64,000 nucleotides of DNA from Flavobacterium succinicans LMG 10402. GTDB taxonomy: Bacteria > Bacteroidota > Bacteroidia > Flavobacteriales > Flavobacteriaceae. The number at the start of each line of letters is the position of its first letter. The stretch's first letter is position 1. Where the stretch lies: assembly GCF_000611675.1 (NCBI RefSeq), contig NZ_JATV01000009.1, positions 1 to 64,000 of the forward strand. The letters run 5' to 3'. Below the pieces are notes generated by a model. That model did no database searches. It was not told where the DNA came from and saw only the letters and a list, made by a program, of their open reading frames with translations. The position numbers were made by a program, and so were the translations under genes. Of the stretch, positions 48,966-56,780 are shown one piece after another.

Positions 48966-50972
48966 ATGAACAAAAAGAAAATCCTTTTTATTCTTGTATC
49001 TATTGGTATAGTCCAATACGGATGGACTCAAAAGCACTTTCCCAATTTAGCAGCGGCCAAAAACAATATCGATTACAAAGGCAACCCTAAAAATGCTACG
49101 GATAGAAAACCATTAGCTTTTTCGGACAAAGGCGCTTGGTTTGCCTTTGGATTCTTGGACGCTTCCGGAATTCAAGCGGGATTTTCGGGTCCATTTTTAA
49201 TGACAGAGCAAAACGGTGTTTGGCTAAGCCCTTCTTTTGTTGCCCTTCAACTTCAGGATGAAAACAAACAAGAGGTCATTCACTGGAAAAGCGCATTGGT
49301 GCAACAAAACAGTTACAACAGTCATTTAGAGCAAGAATTTAAAAGCGAAAAAATAAGGATCAAACAAGAATTAGTTTTTTTATCAGGGCATTCGGCATTG
49401 CAAAAAACTAGCATTACCAATACCTCGTCAAAAACAATAACACTTTTTCCTTCTTATAGCTCGACAACTTTTTTAACCGATGTACAAGTATCCAACGAAA
49501 ATAAAATCCTAAAAATCGTTTCTCCAAAAAGTACTGCTATAGGTTACATACAATTTCTGAACACTACTCCTGAAATTCAAATTACCCAACAGGGATACCA
49601 AGTTCAAACAGCAAAATTGGTTGTAAAACCAAAGGAAACTAAAGAAATTGTGGTTTCTCAAACTTATATTTTTCCGCAGTATTCTTGGGAAAATGAAAAA
49701 GAAGTAATCTCAAAAACGGCATTTTCTACGCTGCTCAACAATACACAAAAAGAAAAAGAAAATCAACTATCCCATTTGATTTCCAAAAAGAAGAAAATAT
49801 ACAACGACATACTTTATTCTAATCTGATTGCCAAACTTGTCCTTACATTACAAAACAATACGAGAATCCCAGCAGAAGGATTAAAACACGGGGGACTTTT
49901 TCCTAGTTACAACTACGAATGGTTTCATGGATTTTGGGCATGGGACAGCTGGAAACATGCTGTAGCTATCGCCAATTACGACACTGAATTGGCAAAAAAT
50001 CAAATGCGTGCTTTATTCGATTATCAGGAACCCAATGGATTTATACCCGATTGTATTTACAGAAATAATCTTATTGAAGAAAACAATTACCGAAACACCA
50101 AAGCACCGCTAGCAGCTTGGGCAATTTGGAAAATTTATGAAAAAACAAAAGAGATTAATTTTATACAAGAATTTTACCCAAAACTAAAATTATATCACAA
50201 TTGGTGGTACAACGAACGCGACCATGATAAGGATGGTTTATGCGAATATGGATCTACAGACGGAACTTTACTTGCCGCAAAATGGGAAAGCGGAATGGAC
50301 AATGCCGTTCGATTTGATGATGGTAAACTCCTGAAAAATGGAGAAAAAGCCTATTCATTAGATCAAGAAAGTGTCGATTTGAATGCATTTTTATATGCCG
50401 AAAAAAACTATCTATTTAAAATGGCAAAAGTGTTAAATCTTACAACAGAAGCCACCAAATGGCAAGAAGAAAGTGTTGCATTAAAAGTTACTATTCAAAA
50501 TCAATTTTGGGATGCTGCAACAAGCTGGTTTTATGATACTACGATAGATGGCAAAACACTCATAAAAGCAATGGGTTGCGAAGGATATATACCCATTTGG
50601 GCTGAAGCCGCTTCGGCTGAACAAACTAAAACAGCAAAGGAAAATATGCTCGACACAAAGTCCTTAAACACATTTGTCCCTTTACCAACACTGGCCGCAA
50701 ATCATCCGAAATTCAAACCCGATAATGGATACTGGAGAGGTCCGGTATGGATTGATCAAAGTTATTTTGGCATCAACGGATTAGAAAAATACGGATACCA
50801 AAATGAAGCAAATCAACTGACAAACAAACTAATTCATAACTCCGAAGGAGTTTTAGACAAAGGCAAAACCATTAGAGAAAATTATCAGCCCCTTACAGGA
50901 AAAGGTTTGGAAGCCTATAATTTTAGCTGGTCAGCAGCGCATTATTTAATGCTACTTTTAGAAGATGAATAG
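48966..50972 (+). CDS. GH63 alpha-glucosidase (YgjK-like), possibly acting on Glc-alpha-1,2-Gal
   Basis: 668 residues with a signal peptide (about 1-21, ending GWTQ), an N-terminal beta-sandwich (about 22-250) and an (alpha/alpha)6 barrel with WFHGFWAWDSWKHAVA, KWESGMDNAVRFDD (general acid D445) and RENYQPLTGKGLEAYNFSWSAAH (likely general base E638). Escherichia coli YgjK of this family was reported, as I recall, to favour Glc-alpha-1,2-Gal. That disaccharide is exactly the glycan on collagen hydroxylysine, so the enzyme may strip glucose from collagen glycopeptides. Substrate is inference. Confidence 0.83.
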   Translation: MNKKKILFILVSIGIVQYGWTQKHFPNLAAAKNNIDYKGNPKNATDRKPLAFSDKGAWFAFGFLDASGIQAGFSGPFLMTEQNGVWLSPSFVALQLQDENKQEVIHWKSALVQQNSYNSHLEQEFKSEKIRIKQELVFLSGHSALQKTSITNTSSKTITLFPSYSSTTFLTDVQVSNENKILKIVSPKSTAIGYIQFLNTTPEIQITQQGYQVQTAKLVVKPKETKEIVVSQTYIFPQYSWENEKEVISKTAFSTLLNNTQKEKENQLSHLISKKKKIYNDILYSNLIAKLVLTLQNNTRIPAEGLKHGGLFPSYNYEWFHGFWAWDSWKHAVAIANYDTELAKNQMRALFDYQEPNGFIPDCIYRNNLIEENNYRNTKAPLAAWAIWKIYEKTKEINFIQEFYPKLKLYHNWWYNERDHDKDGLCEYGSTDGTLLAAKWESGMDNAVRFDDGKLLKNGEKAYSLDQESVDLNAFLYAEKNYLFKMAKVLNLTTEATKWQEESVALKVTIQNQFWDAATSWFYDTTIDGKTLIKAMGCEGYIPIWAEAASAEQTKTAKENMLDTKSLNTFVPLPTLAANHPKFKPDNGYWRGPVWIDQSYFGINGLEKYGYQNEANQLTNKLIHNSEGVLDKGKTIRENYQPLTGKGLEAYNFSWSAAHYLMLLLEDE

Positions 50973-51025
50973 TGAATCAATGAAAAAAGTAATTTATTTG
51001 CTACACTTATTAATTGAACTTACAT

Positions 51026-51353
51026 AATGTTAATATTGAAGAACAACAAGAAATCGTTTCTCGCGTAGAAAGTTTGTTTGCCAAAGCCGATGTGATTGAG
51101 AAGAAATACCAATCAGTAAGGGAAAAAATAGACAATTTACCCCAAGCCTTGTTGCACAAAGCGTTCAAAAGGTGAGCTTACAGAGCAGTTCGAGAGTGAT
51201 GGGGATGCGCGAGAGTTGTTGCAACAAATGCAGGTGTTGAAAAACAGTGGGGTAAAACCTAAAAAAGTCGCATCTAAAAAAGTGAAGAAGTATCCAGAAA
51301 ACGAAGCTATTTTGGGGATGATTTCGGAGGATGGAGAAAATTATAAAATGTAA
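51026..51353 (+). pseudogene. hsdS: C-terminal fragment of a type I restriction specificity subunit (HsdS), frameshifted
   Basis: The plus-strand frame from 51026 reads NVNIEEQQEIVSRVESLFAK, then ADVIEKKYQSVREKIDNLPQ and ALLHKAFK, the conserved C-terminal helix of HsdS proteins. An extra A in the AAAA run near 51170 brings a stop; in the next frame the typical GELTEQFESDGDARELLQQM follows to a stop at 51351-51353. No start, target-recognition domains, HsdM or HsdR are present. It is a decayed remnant of a restriction system once located between the GH63 gene and mnmE. Confidence 0.8.
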
Positions 51354-51356
51354 AAT

Positions 51357-51686
51357 ATGGAAATACTAAATAGAAGTGCTATTACCATTACGCCCAAACA
51401 ACCTTTTGTTGATTGGGCGAATGCGCTTTCCTCAGAATTTCCAATGGAAATAAGTGTGATAGGAGAATCCCACACCTATCTCACCAATCCTGACTTTGAC
51501 GATGCCCAAAAACACATAAAAAAATATTTCAAGCAAATTTTTGAAGAAGAACTCGAAGGCATTTGGACAGTCGAACAGGATTGGCCACAAAAAAGAGATT
51601 TCGAAGCTTTTTGAGCATGGTTCAGCTATGAAATCAGTGATTGGGTACACGATTTAAGTACAAAACCACTATTTGACGAATTTTGA
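51357..51686 (+). pseudogene. Hypothetical gene with in-frame stop, downstream of the hsdS remnant
   Basis: An 85-residue frame starts 4 bases after the hsdS fragment (MEILNRSAITITPKQPFVDW) and stops at TGA 51612-51614. The same frame continues without a break for 23 more codons (AWFSYEISDWVHDLSTKPLF) to a second stop at 51684-51686, two bases before mnmE. This looks like a 109-residue protein cut by a nonsense change. The acidic, tryptophan-rich family is not one I can name. It may have been the partner gene of the restriction operon. Confidence 0.6.
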
Positions 51687-51688
51687 TT

Positions 51689-53089
51689 TTACTTCCCGAT
51701 ACAGAAATTAGCAAATATATTCCCCAACAATTCGTCATTCGTAACTTGTCCTGTAATCAATCCGAATTGGTACAAGGCTTCCCGAATATCTAATGCCATT
51801 AAATCACTGGACAGATTGGTTTCTAGTCCAAACTTCACTTTTTGAATTTCTTCTAGGGCTTTCAATAAAGAATCGTAATGTCTTGTATTGGTTACAATCG
51901 TTTCGTTGTTGCGAAGCGCGCCAGTGTTGACGAAGGAAAGCAATTGATTCTTCAAATCCTCGATGCCTTCTTTGTTTTTGGCGGAAATTTTTAAAAGTTT
52001 AAGGTTTAAAGTTTCAAGTTGGTTGTTGATACTTACCATTTCATTTTCAGCTAACAAATCAATTTTATTTACGACAACAAGAATTGGTTTTAATGGATAT
52101 TTGTTTTTTACTTTTTCAATTTCGGTGATATAGTCAAAACCTGAAACTTTGAACTTTAAACCATCAAACAAAAAGATAACGACCTGCGCTTGTTCAATTT
52201 TTTCAAACGTCTTTTGGATACCAATGCTTTCTACATAATCTTTGGTCTCGCGGATACCAGCGGTATCAATAAATCGGAAACCTATACCGCCAATCACCAA
52301 TTCGTCTTCAATCGTATCACGCGTAGTACCCGCAATTTCCGAAACGATAGCGCGTTCTTCGTTGAGTAAAGCATTCAATAAGGTGGATTTCCCCACATTG
52401 GGTTCGCCTACAATAGCTACTGGAATTCCGTTTTTGATTACATTGCCCACTGCGAAAGAATCAATCAAACGCTTTAATACAAACTCAATTCGGTTAATCA
52501 ACTCGTGAAATTGAGTTCTATCGGCAAATTCGACATCTTCTTCGGCAAAATCCAATTCAAGTTCGATAAGGGAAGCAAAATTCAAGAGTTCTTCACGTAG
52601 TTTGGCAATCTCGTTCGAAAAACCACCTCGCATTTGCTGCATGGCAATTTGGTGACTCGCTTCGTTGTCTGACGAAATCAAATCAGCAACAGCTTCAGCT
52701 TGGGATAAATCCAATTTTCCATTCAAAAAGGCTCTTAGCGTAAATTCACCAGCATCGGCCATTCTACAGCCTTTACGCAACAACAATTGAATAATTTGTT
52801 GTTGAATATAAGTAGAACCGTGACAGGAAATCTCAATTGTATTTTCTCCAGTATAAGAATTTGGACCTTTAAAAATCGAAACCAATACCTGATCCAAGGT
52901 TTTTTCACCATCAACGATATGTCCCAAATGCAAAGTATGCGTTTTTTGGGTAGTCAAGTCTTTGTTTTTAATGGAACGAAAAACAGAATGACCAATTTGA
53001 ATGGCATCTTGACCAGAAATACGAATGATGGCAATGGCTCCAGCACCCGAAGCGGTGGCTAAAGCAACTATAGAATCGTTTGGAATCAT
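51689..53089 (-). CDS. mnmE: tRNA modification GTPase MnmE (TrmE)
   Basis: 466 residues. The N-terminal folate-binding domain (1-120) is followed by helices enclosing a G domain (about 215-375) with GEPNVGKSTLLNALL (P-loop), DTAG (G3), NKID (G4) and the C-terminal FCIGK whose Cys is required in MnmE. With MnmG it installs the aminomethyl group at U34 of certain tRNAs. Complete and of usual length. It lies tail to tail with the decayed hsdS region. Confidence 0.97.
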   Translation of the reverse strand: MIPNDSIVALATASGAGAIAIIRISGQDAIQIGHSVFRSIKNKDLTTQKTHTLHLGHIVDGEKTLDQVLVSIFKGPNSYTGENTIEISCHGSTYIQQQIIQLLLRKGCRMADAGEFTLRAFLNGKLDLSQAEAVADLISSDNEASHQIAMQQMRGGFSNEIAKLREELLNFASLIELELDFAEEDVEFADRTQFHELINRIEFVLKRLIDSFAVGNVIKNGIPVAIVGEPNVGKSTLLNALLNEERAIVSEIAGTTRDTIEDELVIGGIGFRFIDTAGIRETKDYVESIGIQKTFEKIEQAQVVIFLFDGLKFKVSGFDYITEIEKVKNKYPLKPILVVVNKIDLLAENEMVSINNQLETLNLKLLKISAKNKEGIEDLKNQLLSFVNTGALRNNETIVTNTRHYDSLLKALEEIQKVKFGLETNLSSDLMALDIREALYQFGLITGQVTNDELLGNIFANFCIGK

Positions 53090-53109
53090 GTGGAATGTCT
53101 ATTTGTATG

Positions 53110-53139
53110 CAAAAGTAAGTAAAAGTATTGGCTTTGCAA
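53110..53139 (-). promoter_or_regulatory. mnmE promoter
   Basis: Minus-strand TACTTTTG at 53117-53110 with TTG at 53139-53137, 19 bp apart, fits the Bacteroidota -7/-33 promoter pattern. It lies 20 bases before the mnmE start. Confidence 0.6.
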
Positions 53140-53220
53140 TTGTTGAGAGCAAGGGGCTGTGCTATTAAGTAAAAGTTGGAGAGTTTAAAGTCAAGTATAT
53201 TATAGTTAAAAATATGGTAA

Positions 53221-53236
53221 ACTGATAATTATCAGT
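53221..53236. promoter_or_regulatory. Perfect 16 bp palindrome, FNR/CRP-type site upstream of the usp gene
   Basis: ACTGATAATTATCAGT is a perfect palindrome whose core TGATnnnnATCA matches the FNR-type binding pattern. Its centre lies 73 bases before the usp start codon, which would allow a class II activation position at about -41.5 with a 32-base leader. A universal stress gene under an oxygen- or redox-sensing CRP/FNR protein is plausible. Confidence 0.5.
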
Positions 53237-53301
53237 CAACATAGAAGAAACATTTCTTAATTTTAAGAACCATTAAAACCAATCCTTTAAACTTTTTAAT
53301 C

Positions 53302-54147
53302 ATGAAAAGAATTTTATTTCCAACCGATTTCTCAGATGTTGCTACGAATGCTTTTGTGCATGCCTTACATTTGGCCGATGTTGTTGAAGCGGAATTGATT
53401 TTATTGCACACGTTTCAGCTTCCAATTATCGACAGTCAGTTTACGCCTGACAATTATTATATGATTTATGAGTCATTGCAATTGGCAGAATTTGATGCGT
53501 TCAAAGACGAAATTCCCAAACTGAGAGCCATTGCCGAAAAAGAAAGGATGGAGCATATAAAAATTACCCATCGATTAATGGATGGTGACTTGGTAACTAC
53601 CATTCGTGAAGCGATCAAGGAAGAAAACATCAATTTTGTAGTCATGGGAACAGCGGGCGCTACAGGCTGGGAAACCTTCTTTGTGGGTACCAATACAGGT
53701 TCCGTACTTTCTGCAGTTACTGTTCCTGTGTTGAGCGTTCCGATCAATGCTAAGTATCAAAAAATTAACACCATTGGTTTTACCACCAAGTTTAAAGAAA
53801 AAGATAAAAAAGCCCTAGAATTGGTTTGTGCTGTAGCCCAAAAAACAAAAGCCCAAGTGAAATGTTTGTACGTAAAAACAAGCCAATCTAATGTGAAACC
53901 TGAAACCATCAAAGAGTGGGAAACTCATTTTGCCCAATATCCGGTTCAGTTTACCATTCTTCCACTTGAAGATGTACAAGGCACGATCCTAGATTTTGTA
54001 TCGCAAAAAAGCATTGATGTTTTGGCGATGGTCACTTACAAGCGTAACTTTTTTGTCGAATTGTTTAGCCCAAGTCTGACCCGAAAATTTTCAGATTATT
54101 CCGAAATACCTATTTTAGCGCTTCAAAGTGATACTATTGTAGAGTAG
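53302..54147 (+). CDS. Universal stress protein, tandem UspA domains
   Basis: 281 residues made of two Usp domains. The first (about 1-147) is clear: RILFPTDFSDVATNAFVHAL at the start and VMGTAGATGWETFFVGTNTGSV, which holds the nucleotide-binding Gly/Ser pattern. The second (about 152-278) is more degenerate, ending in FSDYSEIPILAL. Tandem Usp proteins of this length are common in Flavobacteria and act in the cytoplasm under stress or growth arrest. A palindromic FNR-type site lies upstream. Confidence 0.92.
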   Translation: MKRILFPTDFSDVATNAFVHALHLADVVEAELILLHTFQLPIIDSQFTPDNYYMIYESLQLAEFDAFKDEIPKLRAIAEKERMEHIKITHRLMDGDLVTTIREAIKEENINFVVMGTAGATGWETFFVGTNTGSVLSAVTVPVLSVPINAKYQKINTIGFTTKFKEKDKKALELVCAVAQKTKAQVKCLYVKTSQSNVKPETIKEWETHFAQYPVQFTILPLEDVQGTILDFVSQKSIDVLAMVTYKRNFFVELFSPSLTRKFSDYSEIPILALQSDTIVE

Positions 54148-54367
54148 TATTGTCAGAAAAAAAATCTAGTAGTTTTCGTTTAAGTAGCAAGAACTTTATA
54201 TTGTCATAATTATTTAAAAGAGTTTTTGCTACGCCACGAATTAATCTGTGCTAAGCTATGAAAGCTGTGGCAAAGAAATTTATAGCTTTAAAACACGACA
54301 TCAAATTTTTACCATTACTTAGATGCTAAGCGTGTGTAACTAAAAGAAAAGATGTCGTACAATTTTA

Positions 54368-54375
54368 TAATTTTG
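54368..54375 (+). promoter_or_regulatory. -7 box of the DUF1826 gene
   Basis: TAATTTTG fits TAnnTTTG and lies 39 bases before the start at 54415. The remaining 54148-54367 stretch shows no gene or strong structure. Confidence 0.45.
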
Positions 54376-54414
54376 CACCCTATTTTAGGAGCAGAATTTT
54401 AATATAAAAACACA

Positions 54415-55113
54415 ATGAAAGCAACAATTTCTTCTAGCACTCAAATTCAAGTAGTGTCCAACTTTACTGAGCTGATACACACTGATTTTAAGGGCGAAAA
54501 GAATGCTTTGTGCTGGCATAGAACATTGGAAGGCGATTTTGCAGCAATTGTAGCTCAACTGCAACTTAAAGAAGATATAACAGAAATTTCCCCTGAGGAC
54601 TTATTAGCGCTTCAGTTATCAGAAGAGGGACAAAAGGCAAGAGAAATTATCTTAAACGATTTACGATTATTGACTGATTTTGGGGCTTCTCCCTCTCTAA
54701 ATTTATTGAAATGCTATGGCCGAGATGATGAATTTGATTTTATCTCTACGGATGTGTATTCGTATCATGTAGATCGTTCACCCATTGCAACAGATACTTT
54801 TTTATGTACGTATCACGGAGCGGCTAGTGATATTATTCCAAATGAACAAGCGGAACAAAAAATTCTAATTCCAGAAATAAGAAGCAAACTTGAAGCTTTA
54901 CACGAAGGGCCATCCAATGAATTTGATGACTTTTTAAAAGAAAATTATTTTGACTTGCATTATCAAGCCAAGCCTCATGCTGAGCCGACTAATTTAGGGA
55001 TTGGTCATCTTTGGCGCCTAGCGGTCGATCATCCTGAACAAAAGGTACTGCCTTGCATTCACAGAGCGCCAAAAGAAAATGATGGAGAATATCGTTTGTT
55101 GTTGATTTGTTGA
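54415..55113 (+). CDS. DUF1826-domain protein
   Basis: 232 residues. The YHVDRSPIATDTFLCTYHGAASDII segment and the final GIGHLWRLAVDHPEQKVLPCIHRAPK are the conserved parts of DUF1826. The several conserved His, Cys and Asp residues suggest metal binding, but no reaction is known to me. In other bacteria the family can lie next to CobW-type zinc GTPase genes; none is seen here. It stands alone with its own -7 box and no signal peptide. Confidence 0.75.
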   Translation: MKATISSSTQIQVVSNFTELIHTDFKGEKNALCWHRTLEGDFAAIVAQLQLKEDITEISPEDLLALQLSEEGQKAREIILNDLRLLTDFGASPSLNLLKCYGRDDEFDFISTDVYSYHVDRSPIATDTFLCTYHGAASDIIPNEQAEQKILIPEIRSKLEALHEGPSNEFDDFLKENYFDLHYQAKPHAEPTNLGIGHLWRLAVDHPEQKVLPCIHRAPKENDGEYRLLLIC

Positions 55114-55284
55114 TCAAAAGGAGTGTTAAGATTCCAAATTACTGTTTAAAATGTAATTGATTCGTTTCTATTTATGCGAATTCTATTTTCAGTAGTATTC
55201 AAAATAGGACAGCTCACGAGTTTTCTGAGCAAGGGGAATAAAGATTGATTTTGAAATAGTTTTGCTAGGTTTTGAATGGGTATT

Positions 55285-56091
55285 TTAGTTTTCATCTAGA
55301 GAAAATGCCATCCATACCGGAATATGGTCCGAAATTTTTCTGGCTTCTTGTAAGGAACTAAACGCTTTATAAAAATGGATTACTCCACCTTCGATTTTTT
55401 TGACTTTTTTATGGTAAAATAGGTTGTCAAATTCAGAGGCCAATGCTGCTCCGTTCTTACTGTTTCTCTTTAAGGAGGTTTTTTGTCCTTTCAAAGCGGA
55501 GTCATAGCCCATTTTCTTCAAAGGAGTAAAAACAGTATGCGATTGAGGACAGTTGAAATCACCCAAAAACAAGAGGTTCAATTGTGGGTATTGAGCAGGT
55601 AACAACTTAAAATATTTGATTTCCTTTTCGGGTTGTTTGCTTTTGGTAATGGCGTGAAAGTTCACGAGCGTAACTTCTTTTTGGTTGACGATAAAAGTAG
55701 CCAAATACGGTTCACGGTCAATTTCGAGTTGGAATTTCGACTCCAACCACGCTTTTCCTTTCAGGCGAGCGCGATTCGTTTTCCATAAATAAGCATAGCG
55801 CTCCGTTTTGTAGGCACTGCTGCTGGTGGGATTGCTGATAGCATAATCCCATTTCGCTCCTTTTCGGTTCAATTCGTCTGCTAATTTAGCCACAGTTTGC
55901 GCACCTCCATCACCAGCTACGACTTCTTGCAGCGCTACGATATCGTAGTCCTTTAGGGTATTGGCAATAAACTCCAGTTCAAGATTCGATTTAGAACGGC
56001 CTAAGTTTTCGATATTCCAAGACAAAAGCCGAGTTTGAGCATAAAAGGAAGTACATAAAAGGAAAAGAAACAGGCTGTAGGTCTTGTTCAT
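55285..56091 (-). CDS. Endonuclease/exonuclease/phosphatase-family protein, secreted
   Basis: 268 residues when started at 56091 (MNKTYSLFLFLLCTSFYAQ, a clear signal peptide); a longer frame reaching 56169 has no support. EEP-fold motifs are LLSWNIENLG (Asn/Glu metal site), IVALQEVV, NFHAITK, FLGDFNCP (Asp/Asn) and SDHIPVWM (Asp/His). These enzymes are Mg-dependent nucleases or phosphodiesterases. Being exported, it probably degrades extracellular nucleic acid, like the S1/P1 nuclease at 15294. A lipoprotein gene lies 94 bases upstream on the same strand. Confidence 0.88.
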   Translation of the reverse strand: MNKTYSLFLFLLCTSFYAQTRLLSWNIENLGRSKSNLELEFIANTLKDYDIVALQEVVAGDGGAQTVAKLADELNRKGAKWDYAISNPTSSSAYKTERYAYLWKTNRARLKGKAWLESKFQLEIDREPYLATFIVNQKEVTLVNFHAITKSKQPEKEIKYFKLLPAQYPQLNLLFLGDFNCPQSHTVFTPLKKMGYDSALKGQKTSLKRNSKNGAALASEFDNLFYHKKVKKIEGGVIHFYKAFSSLQEARKISDHIPVWMAFSLDEN

Positions 56092-56185
56092 GAATGGGGG
56101 AATTTGGTCGCCAAAGATAAAGATTGTAAAAGAAACATCAGTCTTCCCAGCCACAGAGCGAAAGACCAAAATTCTTTACTAATCA

Positions 56186-56593
56186 TTAATGGACTCTCAA
56201 CTCATAATAACGGCCTTGTTGGTCTTTCCCTTTTAGCACGCCATAAGCTACCCATTCTACCACCACGGCAAGAGTATCTTGGTTGTTGTCGATAAGAATT
56301 CCAGCGCCATATTTTCCTTTGATGTTGATCAAACCGTTGATGGAATCTTTGGCCTCATTACGCCCGTATACTTGGTATTGGTACTCATAATGCCCAGAAG
56401 TTCCTGTGCGGTATTCGTAGTCATATACCGTGTCCCGATGGTATGTTTTTGCTTCCTCTGGCATAAGGGTTTTGACGTCATCTGGAGTGATTTTCTCTTG
56501 ATAGAAAGATTGGGCTTTAGGCTGTGTGGGCTCTTTTTTGCAGGACAGCATACACCCAAGGAAAAGCAACAAAAGAAGGAAGGATCGGCTCAT
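56186..56593 (-). CDS. Hypothetical lipoprotein
   Basis: 135 residues with a lipoprotein signal MSRSFLLLLLFLGCMLSC (Cys 18) followed by KKEPTQ. The mature part is rich in Tyr and Asp (YDYEYRTGTSGHYEYQYQVYG) and ends with GVLKGKDQQGRYYELRVH, likely all beta. I do not recognise the family. The promoter carries the same dyad as the 89-residue protein gene at 60762-61031, which points to joint control. Confidence 0.75.
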   Translation of the reverse strand: MSRSFLLLLLFLGCMLSCKKEPTQPKAQSFYQEKITPDDVKTLMPEEAKTYHRDTVYDYEYRTGTSGHYEYQYQVYGRNEAKDSINGLINIKGKYGAGILIDNNQDTLAVVVEWVAYGVLKGKDQQGRYYELRVH

Positions 56594-56605
56594 AGCTTTT
56601 TATTT

Positions 56606-56652
56606 CAAAAGTAGAAGCCTTGTAGTCGAGTTCCTTACGGGAAACCGTAAAG
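56606..56652 (-). promoter_or_regulatory. Dyad operator plus -7 box of the small lipoprotein gene
   Basis: Minus strand: the dyad CTTTACGGTTTCCCGTAAGG (56652-56633) followed by AA, then 17 bp, then TACTTTTG (56613-56606), a TAnnTTTG box. The dyad arms are CTTTACGG and CCGTAAGG around TTTC. The same dyad, the same 17 bp gap and the same -7 box occur before the gene at 60762-61031. Confidence 0.65.
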
Positions 56653-56653
56653 A

Positions 56654-56683
56654 GAATAAAAAAACACCTTTTAGAAGGTGTTT
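56654..56683 (-). terminator. Terminator of the PD-(D/E)XK-like gene
   Basis: AAACACCTT (56662-56670) pairs with AAGGTGTTT (56675-56683) around TTAG. Read on the minus strand a T tract follows, so it would stop transcription coming from the gene at 56781-57749. It lies directly against the dyad site of the next gene. Confidence 0.75.
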
Positions 56684-56780
56684 GAATGGAAAGATTTTAA
56701 AAATTTGATATACTTAAAAAAAAATTAAATTGAACTTGATACGCTATTCCTTTTTATAGTTTGTTATGCGTTTGTTTTTT

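Noticed and set aside
51612..51614. In-frame TGA as a selenocysteine or tryptophan codon
   Set aside because: There is no sign of a selenocysteine element, standard TGA stops are used throughout the window, and the adjacent hsdS fragment is also broken, so decay is simpler.
54148..54414. Possible RNA gene in the gap before the DUF1826 gene
   Set aside because: No tRNA-like cloverleaf or strong hairpin could be built; only the -7 box near 54368 is supported.
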